Origin: Trebonia sp050013875
Lineage (GTDB): Bacteria > Actinomycetota > Actinomycetes > Streptosporangiales > Streptosporangiaceae
Assembly (NCBI GenBank): GCA_050013875.1
Contig: JBEKEK010000021.1
Location: forward strand, 6,543-70,542
Length of the DNA: 64,000 nucleotides
Direction of reading: 5' to 3'
Part shown: positions 42,477 through 51,848 of the stretch, one piece after another
Numbering within the stretch: the first letter of the stretch is position 1
Layout of the letters: every line of letters starts with the position of its first letter
Notes under the pieces: generated by a model
Database searches by the model: none
The model's input: only the letters and a program-made list of their open reading frames with translations
What the model was told of the DNA's origin: nothing
Translations under genes and position numbers: made by a program

Positions 42477-44616
42477 CCGCGATCATGGAGTAATCGTCGG
42501 TGGTCAGCGTGCCGGTCGCCGCGATGTTGAGCCCGAAGCTGAACGCGACCGCCCCGGCCGGGATCGCCGGCGTGGTCCAGGCGGCATGCGCCCAGGACGC
42601 CGACGCCGCCAAGGCGGGGCTCTGCGTCCAGTAGACCCACGAGCCTGCCGCGTTCTGGTAGTAGGCGACGATGTGCGCCGTCTGGGTCGACTCGTACCAG
42701 ACGGCCAGGCTGTAGGTGCTGCCCGGGGTGATCCGCGGCGAGCAGGCGTTAGCCGCCTGGGACGTCACGAGCTTGCGGTCGCCGCTGGTGTAGCTGGAGA
42801 TCGTCACGGTCTCGGCCCAGTTGCCGGTGTGTGCGCTGCTGTTCCTCGACCAGGTGTAGGTGTTGGTGCCGGTGCCGCCGAGCTGCCAGCAGTCGGGCGT
42901 CACCGTCCCCGAGGTGTCGGTCTCCAGGGACGCGTTGGCGAGCATGTTCCCGCCGCGGCTGGCCGCGTTCGAGACCGTCATGGCCACCGGCGCGGACGTG
43001 CCCTGGTTGCCGCCAATGTCGGTCGCGCGGGCGGTGACCGTAACCGCGCCGTCGCCGACCGTCGTGGAGTCCCAGGTCGCACTGTACGACGGAGCGGTGG
43101 TGCCGGTGGCGACGACCTGGCCGTCGACCAGGTAATCTACCTTGCTGACGCCGACGTTTGAGGACGCGCTCGAGGTGAAGGTGACCGTGCCGCTGAGCGT
43201 GCTGCCGGCCGCGGGCCCAGTCAGCGTCGCGGTCGGCGGTGTGGGCGCGCCGCCGGAGTCGGCGAGGGAGTAATCGTCGGTGGTGAGCGTGCCGACGGCG
43301 GCGATGTCCATGCCGAAGCTCAGCCCGGTGGCGCCGGCCGGCACGGCGGGCGTGGGCCAGGTCGCCTGGGTCCAGCCGGAGGACGCGGCGAACTGCGGAC
43401 TCTGCGTCCAGTAGTGCCAGCCTCCGTTGCCGTCCCGGTACCAGAAGACGAACCGGGTGGGCACGCTCGACTGGTACCAGCCGGAGGCGACGTAGGAGTC
43501 GCCTGCGACCGCGGTCGGCGCGCACTCGCCGAGGTCCTGCCTGGTGATGAGCTTCGCGTCGCCGCCGGTGAACGCGCTGACCGTGACGGTCTCCGCGACC
43601 GAGCCGGTGTGCGCGGCCGTGGTCTCCGCGTAGCTGGCGGTGGTTCCGGCGCCGGTGCTCGACACCCAGCAGTACGGGAACCCGGCGTTGTTCGGGTCGG
43701 CGGTCTCAAGCGACGGGTTCACCACGGCGTTGACGCCGGCCCCGGCGGGCGGCACCGTGGGTGCGGTCACCGCGGGCTGCACCGAGCCGCCGATCATCTG
43801 GCCCACCGTCTTGACGGAGACGTTCTGTGTCTGCAGCCAGGCGAGGAACGCGCTGAAGATCTCCGGTGTGGTCGCGTAGGTGTCACAGTTGTTCTCGCAG
43901 ACGTGGTGGAACACGATCGGCAGCCAGCCGCCGACGCTCTCGGCGTTGGTGACCGTGCTTTCCAGGTCGGCCAGCGTCCAGGTGTCCTGCACCGAGTCGG
44001 GGGTGTTGATCGCGTCCACGTCAGGCAGCGGGAAGGTGTCCGTTATGTCGCAGCCGTCGCAGTCTCCCGGCGACGCCAGGTTCTCGTCGAGGCGCCCGGA
44101 GTTGTAGCCGCACTGCTGCACGAGTCCCTCGACCGTCGCGTTGTAGTCGGAGTAGGGGTAGGCGAAGTCCGTGACGGGGTAGCCCCAGCCGAGCAGGGTG
44201 TCCCTGGACTGGCAGATCTCCCGCTCGGCCTCGTCGGTGCTGACCTGGGTGAGATACGGGTGCAGCACGGTATGCCCGGCGATCTCGTCGCCGTCGTTGT
44301 AGATGGTCTGCAGCTCCGGCTGGGTCATGTAGGCCGAGTTCACGCCGATGTACCCGGTGATCACGTAGAACGTGGCCTTCATGCCGTACTGCTGCAGGAT
44401 CGGCAGCGCGTTGGTGTACTGGTCCTGCACGCTGTCGTCGAACGTCAGCGAGACGGTAAGCGACGGAGTGGCGGCCCGCGCGGCCGGCGCGAGGGCGCCG
44501 GCGGCGGCGAGCACGAGCGCCAGGGCGCTGAGCACGATAGCGATAAGCCTGGCCGGGCGGGTGAGGCGGGCTGGCCGGGTAAGGCTGGACAGCCAGCCGG
44601 GTGCGTTCTGTCTCAT
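42469..44616 (-). CDS. Secreted polysaccharide deacetylase with duplicated C-terminal modules
   Basis: 715 residues. Signal peptide (LIAIVLSALALVLAAAGALA, cleavage near ARAA). NodB domain about 50-290 with all three motifs: VSLTFDDSVQDQY, EIAGHTVLHPYL and VTDFAYPYSDYN, so metal-dependent N- or O-deacetylation of an exported glycan is likely. Behind it are two similar modules of about 145 residues (NPSLETADPNNAGFPYCW to LTTDDYSLADSG, and NASLETDTSGTVTPDCW to the end) separated by an Ig-like domain (PPTATLTGPAAGSTLSGTVT). The modules share SAHTG, WAETVT, KLVTSQ-like and WTQSP, and are probably glycan-binding. ATG 44616 forms an ATGA overlap with the synthase gene. Confidence 0.82.
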   Translation of the reverse strand: MRQNAPGWLSSLTRPARLTRPARLIAIVLSALALVLAAAGALAPAARAATPSLTVSLTFDDSVQDQYTNALPILQQYGMKATFYVITGYIGVNSAYMTQPELQTIYNDGDEIAGHTVLHPYLTQVSTDEAEREICQSRDTLLGWGYPVTDFAYPYSDYNATVEGLVQQCGYNSGRLDENLASPGDCDGCDITDTFPLPDVDAINTPDSVQDTWTLADLESTVTNAESVGGWLPIVFHHVCENNCDTYATTPEIFSAFLAWLQTQNVSVKTVGQMIGGSVQPAVTAPTVPPAGAGVNAVVNPSLETADPNNAGFPYCWVSSTGAGTTASYAETTAAHTGSVAETVTVSAFTGGDAKLITRQDLGECAPTAVAGDSYVASGWYQSSVPTRFVFWYRDGNGGWHYWTQSPQFAASSGWTQATWPTPAVPAGATGLSFGMDIAAVGTLTTDDYSLADSGGAPTPPTATLTGPAAGSTLSGTVTFTSSASSNVGVSKVDYLVDGQVVATGTTAPSYSATWDSTTVGDGAVTVTARATDIGGNQGTSAPVAMTVSNAASRGGNMLANASLETDTSGTVTPDCWQLGGTGTNTYTWSRNSSAHTGNWAETVTISSYTSGDRKLVTSQAANACSPRITPGSTYSLAVWYESTQTAHIVAYYQNAAGSWVYWTQSPALAASASWAHAAWTTPAIPAGAVAFSFGLNIAATGTLTTDDYSMIAGG

Positions 44617-45983
44617 GATGCCGATCCTTGGTCCTGGGAGATGCTGGACGTCTCGGGAACGGGAGGCGCCGCGGGGACGGCCGCGGCTGCGCGCGTCCCC
44701 CACGAGGTGTCCCTGATGCGAATCGCCGCCCATACCAGCTGCGGCGAGAAGGAGATATAGAAAAAGGTTCCGATGATCGCCCATTTCCACAGGCCATCGT
44801 CGCGCTGGGCGCGGTAGAGGAGCCCGTACGCGGAGGCGATCATGTACAGCGCGATCGGGTACAGGGTCGGCGGGACACCGGTCGCCACCGAGTGAATGAG
44901 CAGGTTGTAGACCATCACGAACGGGCTCATCAGCCCGGCGATGGTCTGGATCGCGAGCGAGGGGAAGGCGAGCGGCCTGGTCCGCCACATGTGGCCGAGC
45001 AGCTTGGGGCCCTCACGCAGCCACGACTTCTTCCAGCGCAGTTGCTGGCGGAAGAACTTGCGGTACTGCTCGGGGACGTCGGTCCAGGCGACCGCGCCAT
45101 CGTTGTAGCGGCTCTGCCAGCCCGCGCGTATCACCATGTTGGTCAGCGCGCGGTCGTCGCCGAACGTGCACTCGGTCCCCCACCAGGTCTGGTGCTCCCA
45201 CTTCGGCAACTGCGGGAGCACCGCCTCGCGGCGGTAGGCGGAGAAGCATCCCGGGTTGCAGGTGACCGCTCCGAGGACGGACTCGGCGGTCTTCAGCAGC
45301 TGGAACGAGACGTAGTAGCGGGCCTGCTGCATCTTGGTCAGCGCGTTGACGTTGGCGTTGCGGACCAGGGTCAGCCCGGAGCACGCGCCGACCTTGGGCC
45401 GGGCAAAGAGCTGCACCAGCTTGCGCACACCGTCCGGCTCTGGCATCGAGTCGGAGTCGATGAAGACCAGGATCTCCGCGGTCGTCGCCCGGATGCCGGC
45501 CGTCATGGCGGCCCGCTTGCCCTGGTTGCTGCCGAGGTCGACGCAGTGCACCGTCCCCGGCGGGTACATCGCCGCGGCGGACGTCATGTGCTGCCAGGTG
45601 TCGTCGGAGGAGCCGTCGTTGACGACGACCATCTGCAGCTTCTCGCGCGGATAGTCAAGCGACATGCAGGCGTCAATGGTCCTGGCCACCGCCTCACCCT
45701 CGTTGAACGCGGGGACGATGATGGCGACGTCCGGCTCGATGCCCGCGTCCTTCGGCGTGCGGTAGGCCGCCGCGAGGGTGAACCTGGTCAGCACGTAGCT
45801 GCTGACCACCACGGTGTAGACGACGCCGAGCCCGGATATCTGCCTGGCCTTGAGGGTGATGTGCCATGCGATCAGGCCGAGGATCACGATGAGCACGAGC
45901 AGTGCGCCGATCCTGATCGCGGGCTCGAGCTGCGAGCGCGACAGGGCAGCGGGCTGGACGAGACTGGTCTCTGGCGTCGTCAT
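44613..45983 (-). CDS. Processive GT2 polysaccharide synthase (chitin/hyaluronan-synthase-like)
   Basis: 456 residues. Two N-terminal membrane helices (IGALLVLIVILGLIAWHI, VYTVVVSSYVLTRFTL), a GT2 domain with IIVPAFNEGEAVA, VVVNDGSSDDT, VFIDSDSMPE (DxD) and the processive motif FFRQQLRWKKSW (QxxRW), then three or four C-terminal helices. This layout is that of membrane synthases that both polymerise and export beta-linked polysaccharides. It lies 12 bases behind the nucleotide-sugar dehydrogenase gene and overlaps the deacetylase gene, which suggests one operon making a uronic-acid or amino-sugar polymer. The precise product is not determined. Confidence 0.87.
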   Translation of the reverse strand: MTTPETSLVQPAALSRSQLEPAIRIGALLVLIVILGLIAWHITLKARQISGLGVVYTVVVSSYVLTRFTLAAAYRTPKDAGIEPDVAIIVPAFNEGEAVARTIDACMSLDYPREKLQMVVVNDGSSDDTWQHMTSAAAMYPPGTVHCVDLGSNQGKRAAMTAGIRATTAEILVFIDSDSMPEPDGVRKLVQLFARPKVGACSGLTLVRNANVNALTKMQQARYYVSFQLLKTAESVLGAVTCNPGCFSAYRREAVLPQLPKWEHQTWWGTECTFGDDRALTNMVIRAGWQSRYNDGAVAWTDVPEQYRKFFRQQLRWKKSWLREGPKLLGHMWRTRPLAFPSLAIQTIAGLMSPFVMVYNLLIHSVATGVPPTLYPIALYMIASAYGLLYRAQRDDGLWKWAIIGTFFYISFSPQLVWAAIRIRDTSWGTRAAAAVPAAPPVPETSSISQDQGSAS

Positions 45984-45995
45984 GCGGCGGCGAGC

Positions 45996-47261
45996 TCACA
46001 GCGCCTCTACCCGCAGGCCCGTCATGCGGCCACGGGTGTCGAGCAGCAGGTGCGCCTCGCGGGCGATCCGGTCAAGGTCGTAGGCCGCGTGGTCCTGGAG
46101 CAGGACGACGAGGTCGGCGTCCGCCACCGCCGCGTACAGGTCGCGCGTCACGCGCGGCACCGGCGTGCCGTCGACCAGCCAGCCCTCGGCATAGGGGTCG
46201 TGGTAGCTGAGCACCGCGCCCCTGGCGCGCAGCTTCCTCGCGACCGGCCGTGCGGGGCTCTCGCGCTGGTCGGCCACGTCGGGCTTGTAGGTGACGCCGA
46301 GGATCAGCACGCGGGCGCCGTTGACTGGCTTGACGGCGGCGTTGAGCATGACCGCCGCGCGCTCGGCCACATACGACGGCATCCGCGTGTTGATCTCCTG
46401 GGCCAGCTCCACGATGCGGAACGGATAGCCGAGCGTCCGGACCTTGAAGGACAGGTAGTTCGGATCGATGGGGATGCAGTGTCCGCCGACGCCCGGTCCC
46501 GGGCGGAACGCGTGGAATCCGAAGGGCTTGGTCGCGGCGCAGTCGATCGCATTCCACAGGTCGACGCCGAGCTCGTTGCAGAAGATCGCCATCTCGTTGA
46601 CCAGCGCGATGTTGACGTGCCTGTAGGTGTTCTCCAGCAGCTTGGCCATCTCCGCCTCGCGGGCCGACTTCGCCCGGACCACGCGGTCGCAAAGCCTCCC
46701 GTAGAAGCGGGCCGCCGCCTCGGTGCAGGCCGTCGTCTGGCCGCCGACGATCTTGGGGGTGTTCTTGATGCCGTAGCTGGTGTTCCCCGGGTCGATCCGC
46801 TCCGGGGAGAACGCCAGCGCGAAGTCCGCGCCTGCGGTCAGGCCCGACGTCTTTTCAAGCATCGGGCGGACGATCTCGTCGGTAGTGCCCGGGTAGGTGG
46901 TGGACTCAAGCACGACGAGCATCCCCGGCCTGAGCAGCCGTCCGGCCATGGCCACGGCGGCGCGGACCGCGGACAGATCGGGCGCACCGTCCGCGGACAG
47001 CGGCGTGGGCACGCAGATGACGACGGTATCCGGGCAGGGCAGTTCCGCCTCGGCTCCGGTCGCGCGGAACCCGGCCGCGAGCATCTGCGCGACGTCCGCG
47101 TCCGAGACGTCGCCGACGTGCGAATGGCCGGCATTCAGGCTGGTCACGATATCGGTATTGGTGTCGAAGCCCACGGCGATCATGCCGCTGCGGGCGGCTT
47201 CCCGCGCCAGCGGCAGGCCGACATACCCGAGGCCGAAAACAATCAGGTCAGCATTCGTCAT
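45996..47261 (-). CDS. UDP-sugar 6-dehydrogenase (UDP-glucose/UDP-N-acetyl-hexosamine type)
   Basis: 421 residues of the UDP-glucose/GDP-mannose dehydrogenase family: NAD loop LIVFGLGYVGLPLAREAA, VVICVPTPLSADGAPDLS, AFSPERIDPGN, ENTYRHVNIALVNEMA, catalytic Cys in FRPGPGVGGHCIPIDPNYLS, and the C-terminal UDP-binding LILGVTYKPDVADQRESPA. It oxidises a UDP-hexose or UDP-N-acetylhexosamine twice to the uronic acid. The motif set resembles the WbpA/WecC group (N-acetylated sugars) more than Ugd, but this is not certain. First gene of the polysaccharide operon; ATG 47261 follows GGGGGG. Confidence 0.88.
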   Translation of the reverse strand: MTNADLIVFGLGYVGLPLAREAARSGMIAVGFDTNTDIVTSLNAGHSHVGDVSDADVAQMLAAGFRATGAEAELPCPDTVVICVPTPLSADGAPDLSAVRAAVAMAGRLLRPGMLVVLESTTYPGTTDEIVRPMLEKTSGLTAGADFALAFSPERIDPGNTSYGIKNTPKIVGGQTTACTEAAARFYGRLCDRVVRAKSAREAEMAKLLENTYRHVNIALVNEMAIFCNELGVDLWNAIDCAATKPFGFHAFRPGPGVGGHCIPIDPNYLSFKVRTLGYPFRIVELAQEINTRMPSYVAERAAVMLNAAVKPVNGARVLILGVTYKPDVADQRESPARPVARKLRARGAVLSYHDPYAEGWLVDGTPVPRVTRDLYAAVADADLVVLLQDHAAYDLDRIAREAHLLLDTRGRMTGLRVEAL

Positions 47262-47859
47262 CGAATCCCCCCCAGCAGGGATTTATGGCAACCCCGAATA
47301 AGCGCGCATTGTTATGCACGCCGTATTCACGCATCGCTATAGCGGTCCCCGCGCTCCCGGCAGGATCCCAGAGGGCTGTCCTAGCGACCCCCTCGTCCTG
47401 CTTCCCCTATATGACGGCCCCGTTTCGGATTGTTACCAAACTGGGCAATCGACAGATTACACGCACCAATCATTAGATGCCAGTCTTTACCGGGTTTTCT
47501 GACTTCGAATTGACTGCACCAATAGACCTGCCCTGCTGATACCCGCACAGTCGCAACGGTGATCTCATTGCTATCGTCGAGAGACTTTGACAACACGCAG
47601 TCACACGCATAATTCGGGTCACTCGAGCAGTCGGAATCGTTTGGAAGCGGAAAGCGATAGTTCCCAACATAACAGATCAGTCCATGACACCATGCCCGTA
47701 CATGACGGTACAAGTAAGTTTCAAAACAGTTAATATGGCCGGTGGCGCCCGGCTCCATCGCTTTGCTCGAATACTGTGGTCACGAATATCTGATCGTCGT
47801 CTACAGCTCATCCGGCGATGAACAAGATTGCTGTGCATCCCAGGATCGCCACTTCGGCG
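47262..47859. other. Intergenic region of lower GC content
   Basis: About 600 bases, notably AT-richer (near half GC between 47460 and 47700). It holds the promoter region of the minus-strand polysaccharide operon. An open frame of 125 codons on the minus strand (47381-47758, Cys-rich) has low-GC3 codons, no ribosome-binding site and no recognised family, so I do not call it a gene. Confidence 0.5.
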
Positions 47860-48045
47860 GCCATAGCATGATCTTTCCGCCGGCGATGTCGAGGGTGACA
47901 CCGGTAATCCACGACAAGGCGGATGACGCAAGAAAGAGAGTTGCGGCCGCGACGTCTTCTGGTTGCCAGATCCTCGAGCAGGGCCTGACGGACGGCATCG
48001 CCCAGGACCTCGGGGGCTCGTTCGATGGCGTGCGTAGTCGCTGGT
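47860..48045 (-). pseudogene. C-terminal remnant of a short-chain dehydrogenase
   Basis: Minus strand, about 47975-47862, reads RIWQPEDVAAATLFLASSAL then SWITGVTLDIAGGKIML, the typical last 45 residues of a classical SDR. The preceding bases in another frame give ERAPEVLGDAVRQALL, so a frameshift is also present. Nothing of the nucleotide-binding half was found. Confidence 0.65.
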
Positions 48046-48174
48046 AGATGAGCGCAAGTCCGCGTCACCAGTCGGTAATTTGCGCAAGAAAATCTAGTTC
48101 TTGCGTTGCATCGTCGCTAAATGTTATGTTCCGGTTGATCTCCCGACGGACACCCGCGATCGCCGAGGAAGCCA

Positions 48175-50994
48175 ATGAAGTCCCTCGTAGTTCAAGCAAT
48201 CCGCCGAACGCAACGTCACCTGGGCGTCCTGCTCGCAGTGGGCAGCGCGGTGGCAGCCTTTCTGTGCGTCCCCGTGCTTGCCGCCGCGCCCAGCGCGTTG
48301 GCGGCCACCCAGGCCACCTCCTATCAGGCGCCAGGCACTCCGAACCCGAGCGTCGCCGGGGCGACGACCCCGTTCGCCACCTACCAGGCCCCGGCGGCCG
48401 CCCTCGGCGGCGGCGCCAGCGTGGTCTCGCTGACCTCGGCGCCCACCAGCGAGTACGACACTCCCCAGGGAGAGGCCGACGGCCATGCCTATGTTCAGTT
48501 GACCGGCCCCGGCCAGTACGTCCAGTGGACCAACAACACCGGCCAGCCGATCAACTTCATCAACGTGCGCGCCTCCATTCCCGACTCGTCCAGCGGCGGT
48601 GGCCTGACCGCCACCCTGGATCTGTACGTGAACGGCACGTTCCGCCAGGCCCTGAGCATGAACTCCATTCAGAGCTGGCAGTACGAGGGCAACAATAACT
48701 ACAACGGGAGCGACCAGAATCCGGCCGACGGCGACCCGCGCGACTTCTGGGACGAGTTCCACGCCTTCGTCGCCGGCGCGGCGATTCCACCGGGGGCGAC
48801 GTTCAGCCTCCAGAAGGACTCGTCCAACACGGCGTCGTTCTACTGGATCAACTCAATTGACCTGTGGAACGCGCCCGCGCCGGCCGCCCAGCCCGCCAAC
48901 TCGATCTCGATCACGAGCTGCGGGGCCGTGGCCGACAACACGCCGACCAACGGCGCGGCCGCCCCTGGCGCCATCGACAGCACCGCCGACATCCAGAACT
49001 GCATCAACGAGGCGGCTTCGGCGGGCGAGATCCTCTGGATCCCCCAGGGGACCTTCTACCTGACCGGCACCTCCAGTCTGGTGGCGGAGAACGTGACCAT
49101 CGAGGGAGCGGGCTACTGGTACAGCGAGGTCTACCGCGACGTGCCGCTGCCCAACAACACCCCGCTTGGTGCCGCGTTCCAGTGCTATTCCTGCCAGTTG
49201 GAGAACTTCCACATCGACTCTGACGCCATGAGCCGCGCGGAAGTCGACGGCGGTGGCGGAGCCGAGGACACGACGGGCAGCAACTGGCTCATCGAGGGCA
49301 TGTGGGTCCAGCACGTGGAGTCGAGCCTGTGGGCTTCCGGCAGCAATGGGACCGCGGCGGACAACCTCTTCACGGTGATCTTCGCCGACGGCTGCAACCT
49401 CAACAACGTCTCGCTTACCGGCACGTCGGGAAGCAACCTGACCGCGACCAACAACTTCATCCGCGGCACCGGCGACGATGGGATGGCGATCAACTCGGTC
49501 GCCTACAACGGCAGCCAGACCTACACCGCCATGACCGACATCACGATGACCCACAACACCGTCATCGCCCCGTGGGGCGGTAAGGGCATCGGGATCTACG
49601 GCGGCAGCGGCCACCTCGTGGAGGACAACCTCATCTCCGACACCGCGCGCTACATCGGCCTCGGCGTGGGCCGGTTCGGGGTGAACGGCAGCGACATGAC
49701 CGGCGCCACGGTGACCGGGAACGTGATCGTCAGGTCCGGCGGTAACGCCTACTTCCAGGGGCAGCCGGCCCTGCAGATCGGCAACGGCGGAGACGGGCAG
49801 AACGTCGGGACCGTCACCGACGCCACCGTGACCGGCAACACCATCATCAACTCGGTCTACGACTCGATCGGCTTCTCCACCTCCACCAGCACCAACCTGG
49901 CCGACAACACGATCACCAGCCCGTGGCGCAACGGGATCGTGATCTCGCCGCCGTACTATCCGGCTCCCACCGGCAACGCCACCATCACCGGCAACACCGT
50001 GACCGGGGTGGGCTCCGGGTTCTCCGCCTACAGCAACGACTCCAGCGGCTTCACGGCGACGCTCAGCAACAACAGCTGGCAGACCGGCAGCACCGAGGGC
50101 CCCTACGGCGGGACGCCGGCATCGGTGCCCGGCGTCGCGCAGGCCGAGAATTATGACACCGGCGGCCAGGGGGTGGCCTACAACGCCGCCTCGACCAACG
50201 GCACCGGCAACAGCTACCGCTCCGACGGTATCGACCTGGAGGCCACGTCAGACACGGGAGGCGGCTACGACCTGGGCTGGACAACCGGCGGGCAGTGGTT
50301 CAAGTACACCGTCAACGCAGCCTCGGCCGGGACCTACACCGTCAGCTTCCGCGTCGCGGCCCCCTCCGCCGTCAGCGACGCCCTGCACCTGTCCAGTGCG
50401 TCCGGCGCGAACCTGAGCGGGAACGTCAGCATCCCGGCAACCGGCGGCTGGCAGAACTGGTCCACCGTCACCGCCACCGTCCAGTTGGCGGCCGGCCAGC
50501 AGACCCTCACCGTCAACCAGGACAACGGCGGCTGGAACCTCAACTACATGTCCTTCGCCGGCGGGGTCAGTGCGGACGCGAACCTGGCGCTTAACCAGCC
50601 GACGACGGCGAGCGGGTACACGCAGACCTATGTTCCGTCGAACGCGGTGGACGGGAACACCGGCAGCTACTGGGAGAGCACGGACAGCGCGTTCCCCCAG
50701 TGGTTCCAGGTGGACCTCGGCTCCGCGCAGACCATCAGCAGGATCGTCATGGACCTGCCGCCCTCGACCGCCTGGGGCGCGCGTACCCAGACGATCACCA
50801 TCCAGGGCAGCACCGACGGCTCCAGCTACACCACGCTGGCGGCTTCGGCGGGCTACACCTTCAACCCCGCCAGCGGGAACACCGTTACCGTCACCTTTCC
50901 TGCCGCCGCGGTCCGCTACGTCAAGCTGACCTTCACCGCTAACACCGCCTGGCCGGCTGGTCAGCTCTCCGAGCTGCAGGTCTACTCCAGCTAG
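48175..50994 (+). CDS. Secreted beta-helix glucanase-like enzyme (GH87-like) with CBM6 and F5/8-type domains
   Basis: 939 residues. Sec signal peptide 1-43 (LLAVGSAVAAFLCVPVLAAA, then PSALA). Residues 45-235 form a CBM35/6-like domain (GEADGHAYVQLTGPGQYVQW). From about 240 to 640 is a right-handed beta-helix with SITSCGAVADNTPTNGAA, IPQGTFYLTGTSSLVAENVT, GTGDDGMAINSVAYNG and many NxI/TGN repeats; this resembles mycodextranase/alpha-1,3-glucanase of GH87. Residues 650-797 are a CBM6 (AENYDTGGQGVAYNAAS), and 803-939 an F5/8-type C/CBM32 domain (NLALNQPTTASGYTQTYVPS). ATG follows GAGGAAG. Likely digests fungal or bacterial alpha-glucan outside the cell; GH family is fairly but not fully sure. 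Confidence 0.78.
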   Translation: MKSLVVQAIRRTQRHLGVLLAVGSAVAAFLCVPVLAAAPSALAATQATSYQAPGTPNPSVAGATTPFATYQAPAAALGGGASVVSLTSAPTSEYDTPQGEADGHAYVQLTGPGQYVQWTNNTGQPINFINVRASIPDSSSGGGLTATLDLYVNGTFRQALSMNSIQSWQYEGNNNYNGSDQNPADGDPRDFWDEFHAFVAGAAIPPGATFSLQKDSSNTASFYWINSIDLWNAPAPAAQPANSISITSCGAVADNTPTNGAAAPGAIDSTADIQNCINEAASAGEILWIPQGTFYLTGTSSLVAENVTIEGAGYWYSEVYRDVPLPNNTPLGAAFQCYSCQLENFHIDSDAMSRAEVDGGGGAEDTTGSNWLIEGMWVQHVESSLWASGSNGTAADNLFTVIFADGCNLNNVSLTGTSGSNLTATNNFIRGTGDDGMAINSVAYNGSQTYTAMTDITMTHNTVIAPWGGKGIGIYGGSGHLVEDNLISDTARYIGLGVGRFGVNGSDMTGATVTGNVIVRSGGNAYFQGQPALQIGNGGDGQNVGTVTDATVTGNTIINSVYDSIGFSTSTSTNLADNTITSPWRNGIVISPPYYPAPTGNATITGNTVTGVGSGFSAYSNDSSGFTATLSNNSWQTGSTEGPYGGTPASVPGVAQAENYDTGGQGVAYNAASTNGTGNSYRSDGIDLEATSDTGGGYDLGWTTGGQWFKYTVNAASAGTYTVSFRVAAPSAVSDALHLSSASGANLSGNVSIPATGGWQNWSTVTATVQLAAGQQTLTVNQDNGGWNLNYMSFAGGVSADANLALNQPTTASGYTQTYVPSNAVDGNTGSYWESTDSAFPQWFQVDLGSAQTISRIVMDLPPSTAWGARTQTITIQGSTDGSSYTTLAASAGYTFNPASGNTVTVTFPAAAVRYVKLTFTANTAWPAGQLSELQVYSS

Positions 50995-51848
50995 GGCTTG
51001 CGCCCCATCGCGGCGTAGCTGGGCACGGCGAGGGGATCCTCCGGTGCGCCGTCGTCCGGCCGCCAGGCCAGCAGCGGCACTACGCCCGGCTCCACCAGGT
51101 CCAGGCCGGTGAAGAACGCGGCGACCTCGGCGCGGCTGCGCGGCACGTAGGTGACGCCCGAGCGCTGCCCGGCCGCCTGCGCGACCGCCGCCGAGCCCGG
51201 GTCGAAGTCCGCGGTGATGTTCGAGATCGTGAGGTAGCTGCCGGACGGCAGCGCGCCGACGAGTTCCGCCACGATGTCGCGCGGTTTGTCGGTGCTGGTC
51301 AGGAAGTGCAGGACCGCGACCAGCATGAGGGCGACGGGCTTGCCTAGGTCGAGGGTGGCGCGCAGTTTCGGGTCGGCGAGGATCCTGCCCGGCTCGCGCA
51401 GGTCGGCCTGCATGAACGCGGTGGCGCCAGTCGGGTGGCTGGTCATCAGCGCTCGCGCATGCGCCATGACGATGGGGTCGTTGTCCACGTAGACAATCCG
51501 GGACTCAGGGGCAGCGGCCTGGGCCACCTCGTGGGTGTTGCCCGCGGTCGGGATGCCGGTGCCGATGTCGAGGAACTGCCGGATGCCCGCCTCGGCGGCC
51601 AGGTAGCGGACGGCGCGGCCGAGGAAGGCGCGGTTGGCGCGGGCCGAGGACCGCGTCGACGGCATTGCCGCGATGACGGCATCGCCAAGCACCCGGTCGG
51701 CGGCGTAGTTGTCTTTTCCGCCAAGCCAGTAGTCGTAAACGCGGGCCGGGTGCGCGACGCCCGCGTTGAACTCCGGCGGTGGCAGGTCGGGGTTTCCCTG
51801 CCCCCTCGGGGCCGGGAAGGACACGTCGGGGCTGCCTGCCTCCGTCAT
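50991..51848 (-). CDS. SAM-dependent methyltransferase, Methyltransf_19 (DUF574) family
   Basis: 285 residues of the actinobacterial family Methyltransf_19. Landmarks: HPARVYDYWLGGKDNYAADR, RANRAFLGRAVRYLAAEAGI, QFLDIGTGIPTAGNTHEVAQ (SAM loop), RIVYVDNDPIVMAHARALM, TAFMQADLREPGRIL, VLHFLTSTDKP and SYLTISNIT. The family is abundant in actinobacteria and its targets are largely unknown. Its stop shares a CTAG with the convergent glucanase gene, so the two coding ends overlap by 4 bases. Cytoplasmic. Upstream bases 51849-52053 contain an AT-rich divergent promoter region shared with the histidine kinase. Confidence 0.87.
   Translation of the reverse strand: MTEAGSPDVSFPAPRGQGNPDLPPPEFNAGVAHPARVYDYWLGGKDNYAADRVLGDAVIAAMPSTRSSARANRAFLGRAVRYLAAEAGIRQFLDIGTGIPTAGNTHEVAQAAAPESRIVYVDNDPIVMAHARALMTSHPTGATAFMQADLREPGRILADPKLRATLDLGKPVALMLVAVLHFLTSTDKPRDIVAELVGALPSGSYLTISNITADFDPGSAAVAQAAGQRSGVTYVPRSRAEVAAFFTGLDLVEPGVVPLLAWRPDDGAPEDPLAVPSYAAMGRKP

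Noticed and set aside
44628..47342. 904-codon plus-strand open frame
   Set aside because: Antisense to the synthase and sugar dehydrogenase genes, which carry full catalytic motifs.
47381..47758. 125-codon minus-strand frame, Cys-rich
   Set aside because: Codons are low in GC3, no ribosome-binding site, and no homology; it lies in AT-richer spacer DNA where open frames are still likely by chance.
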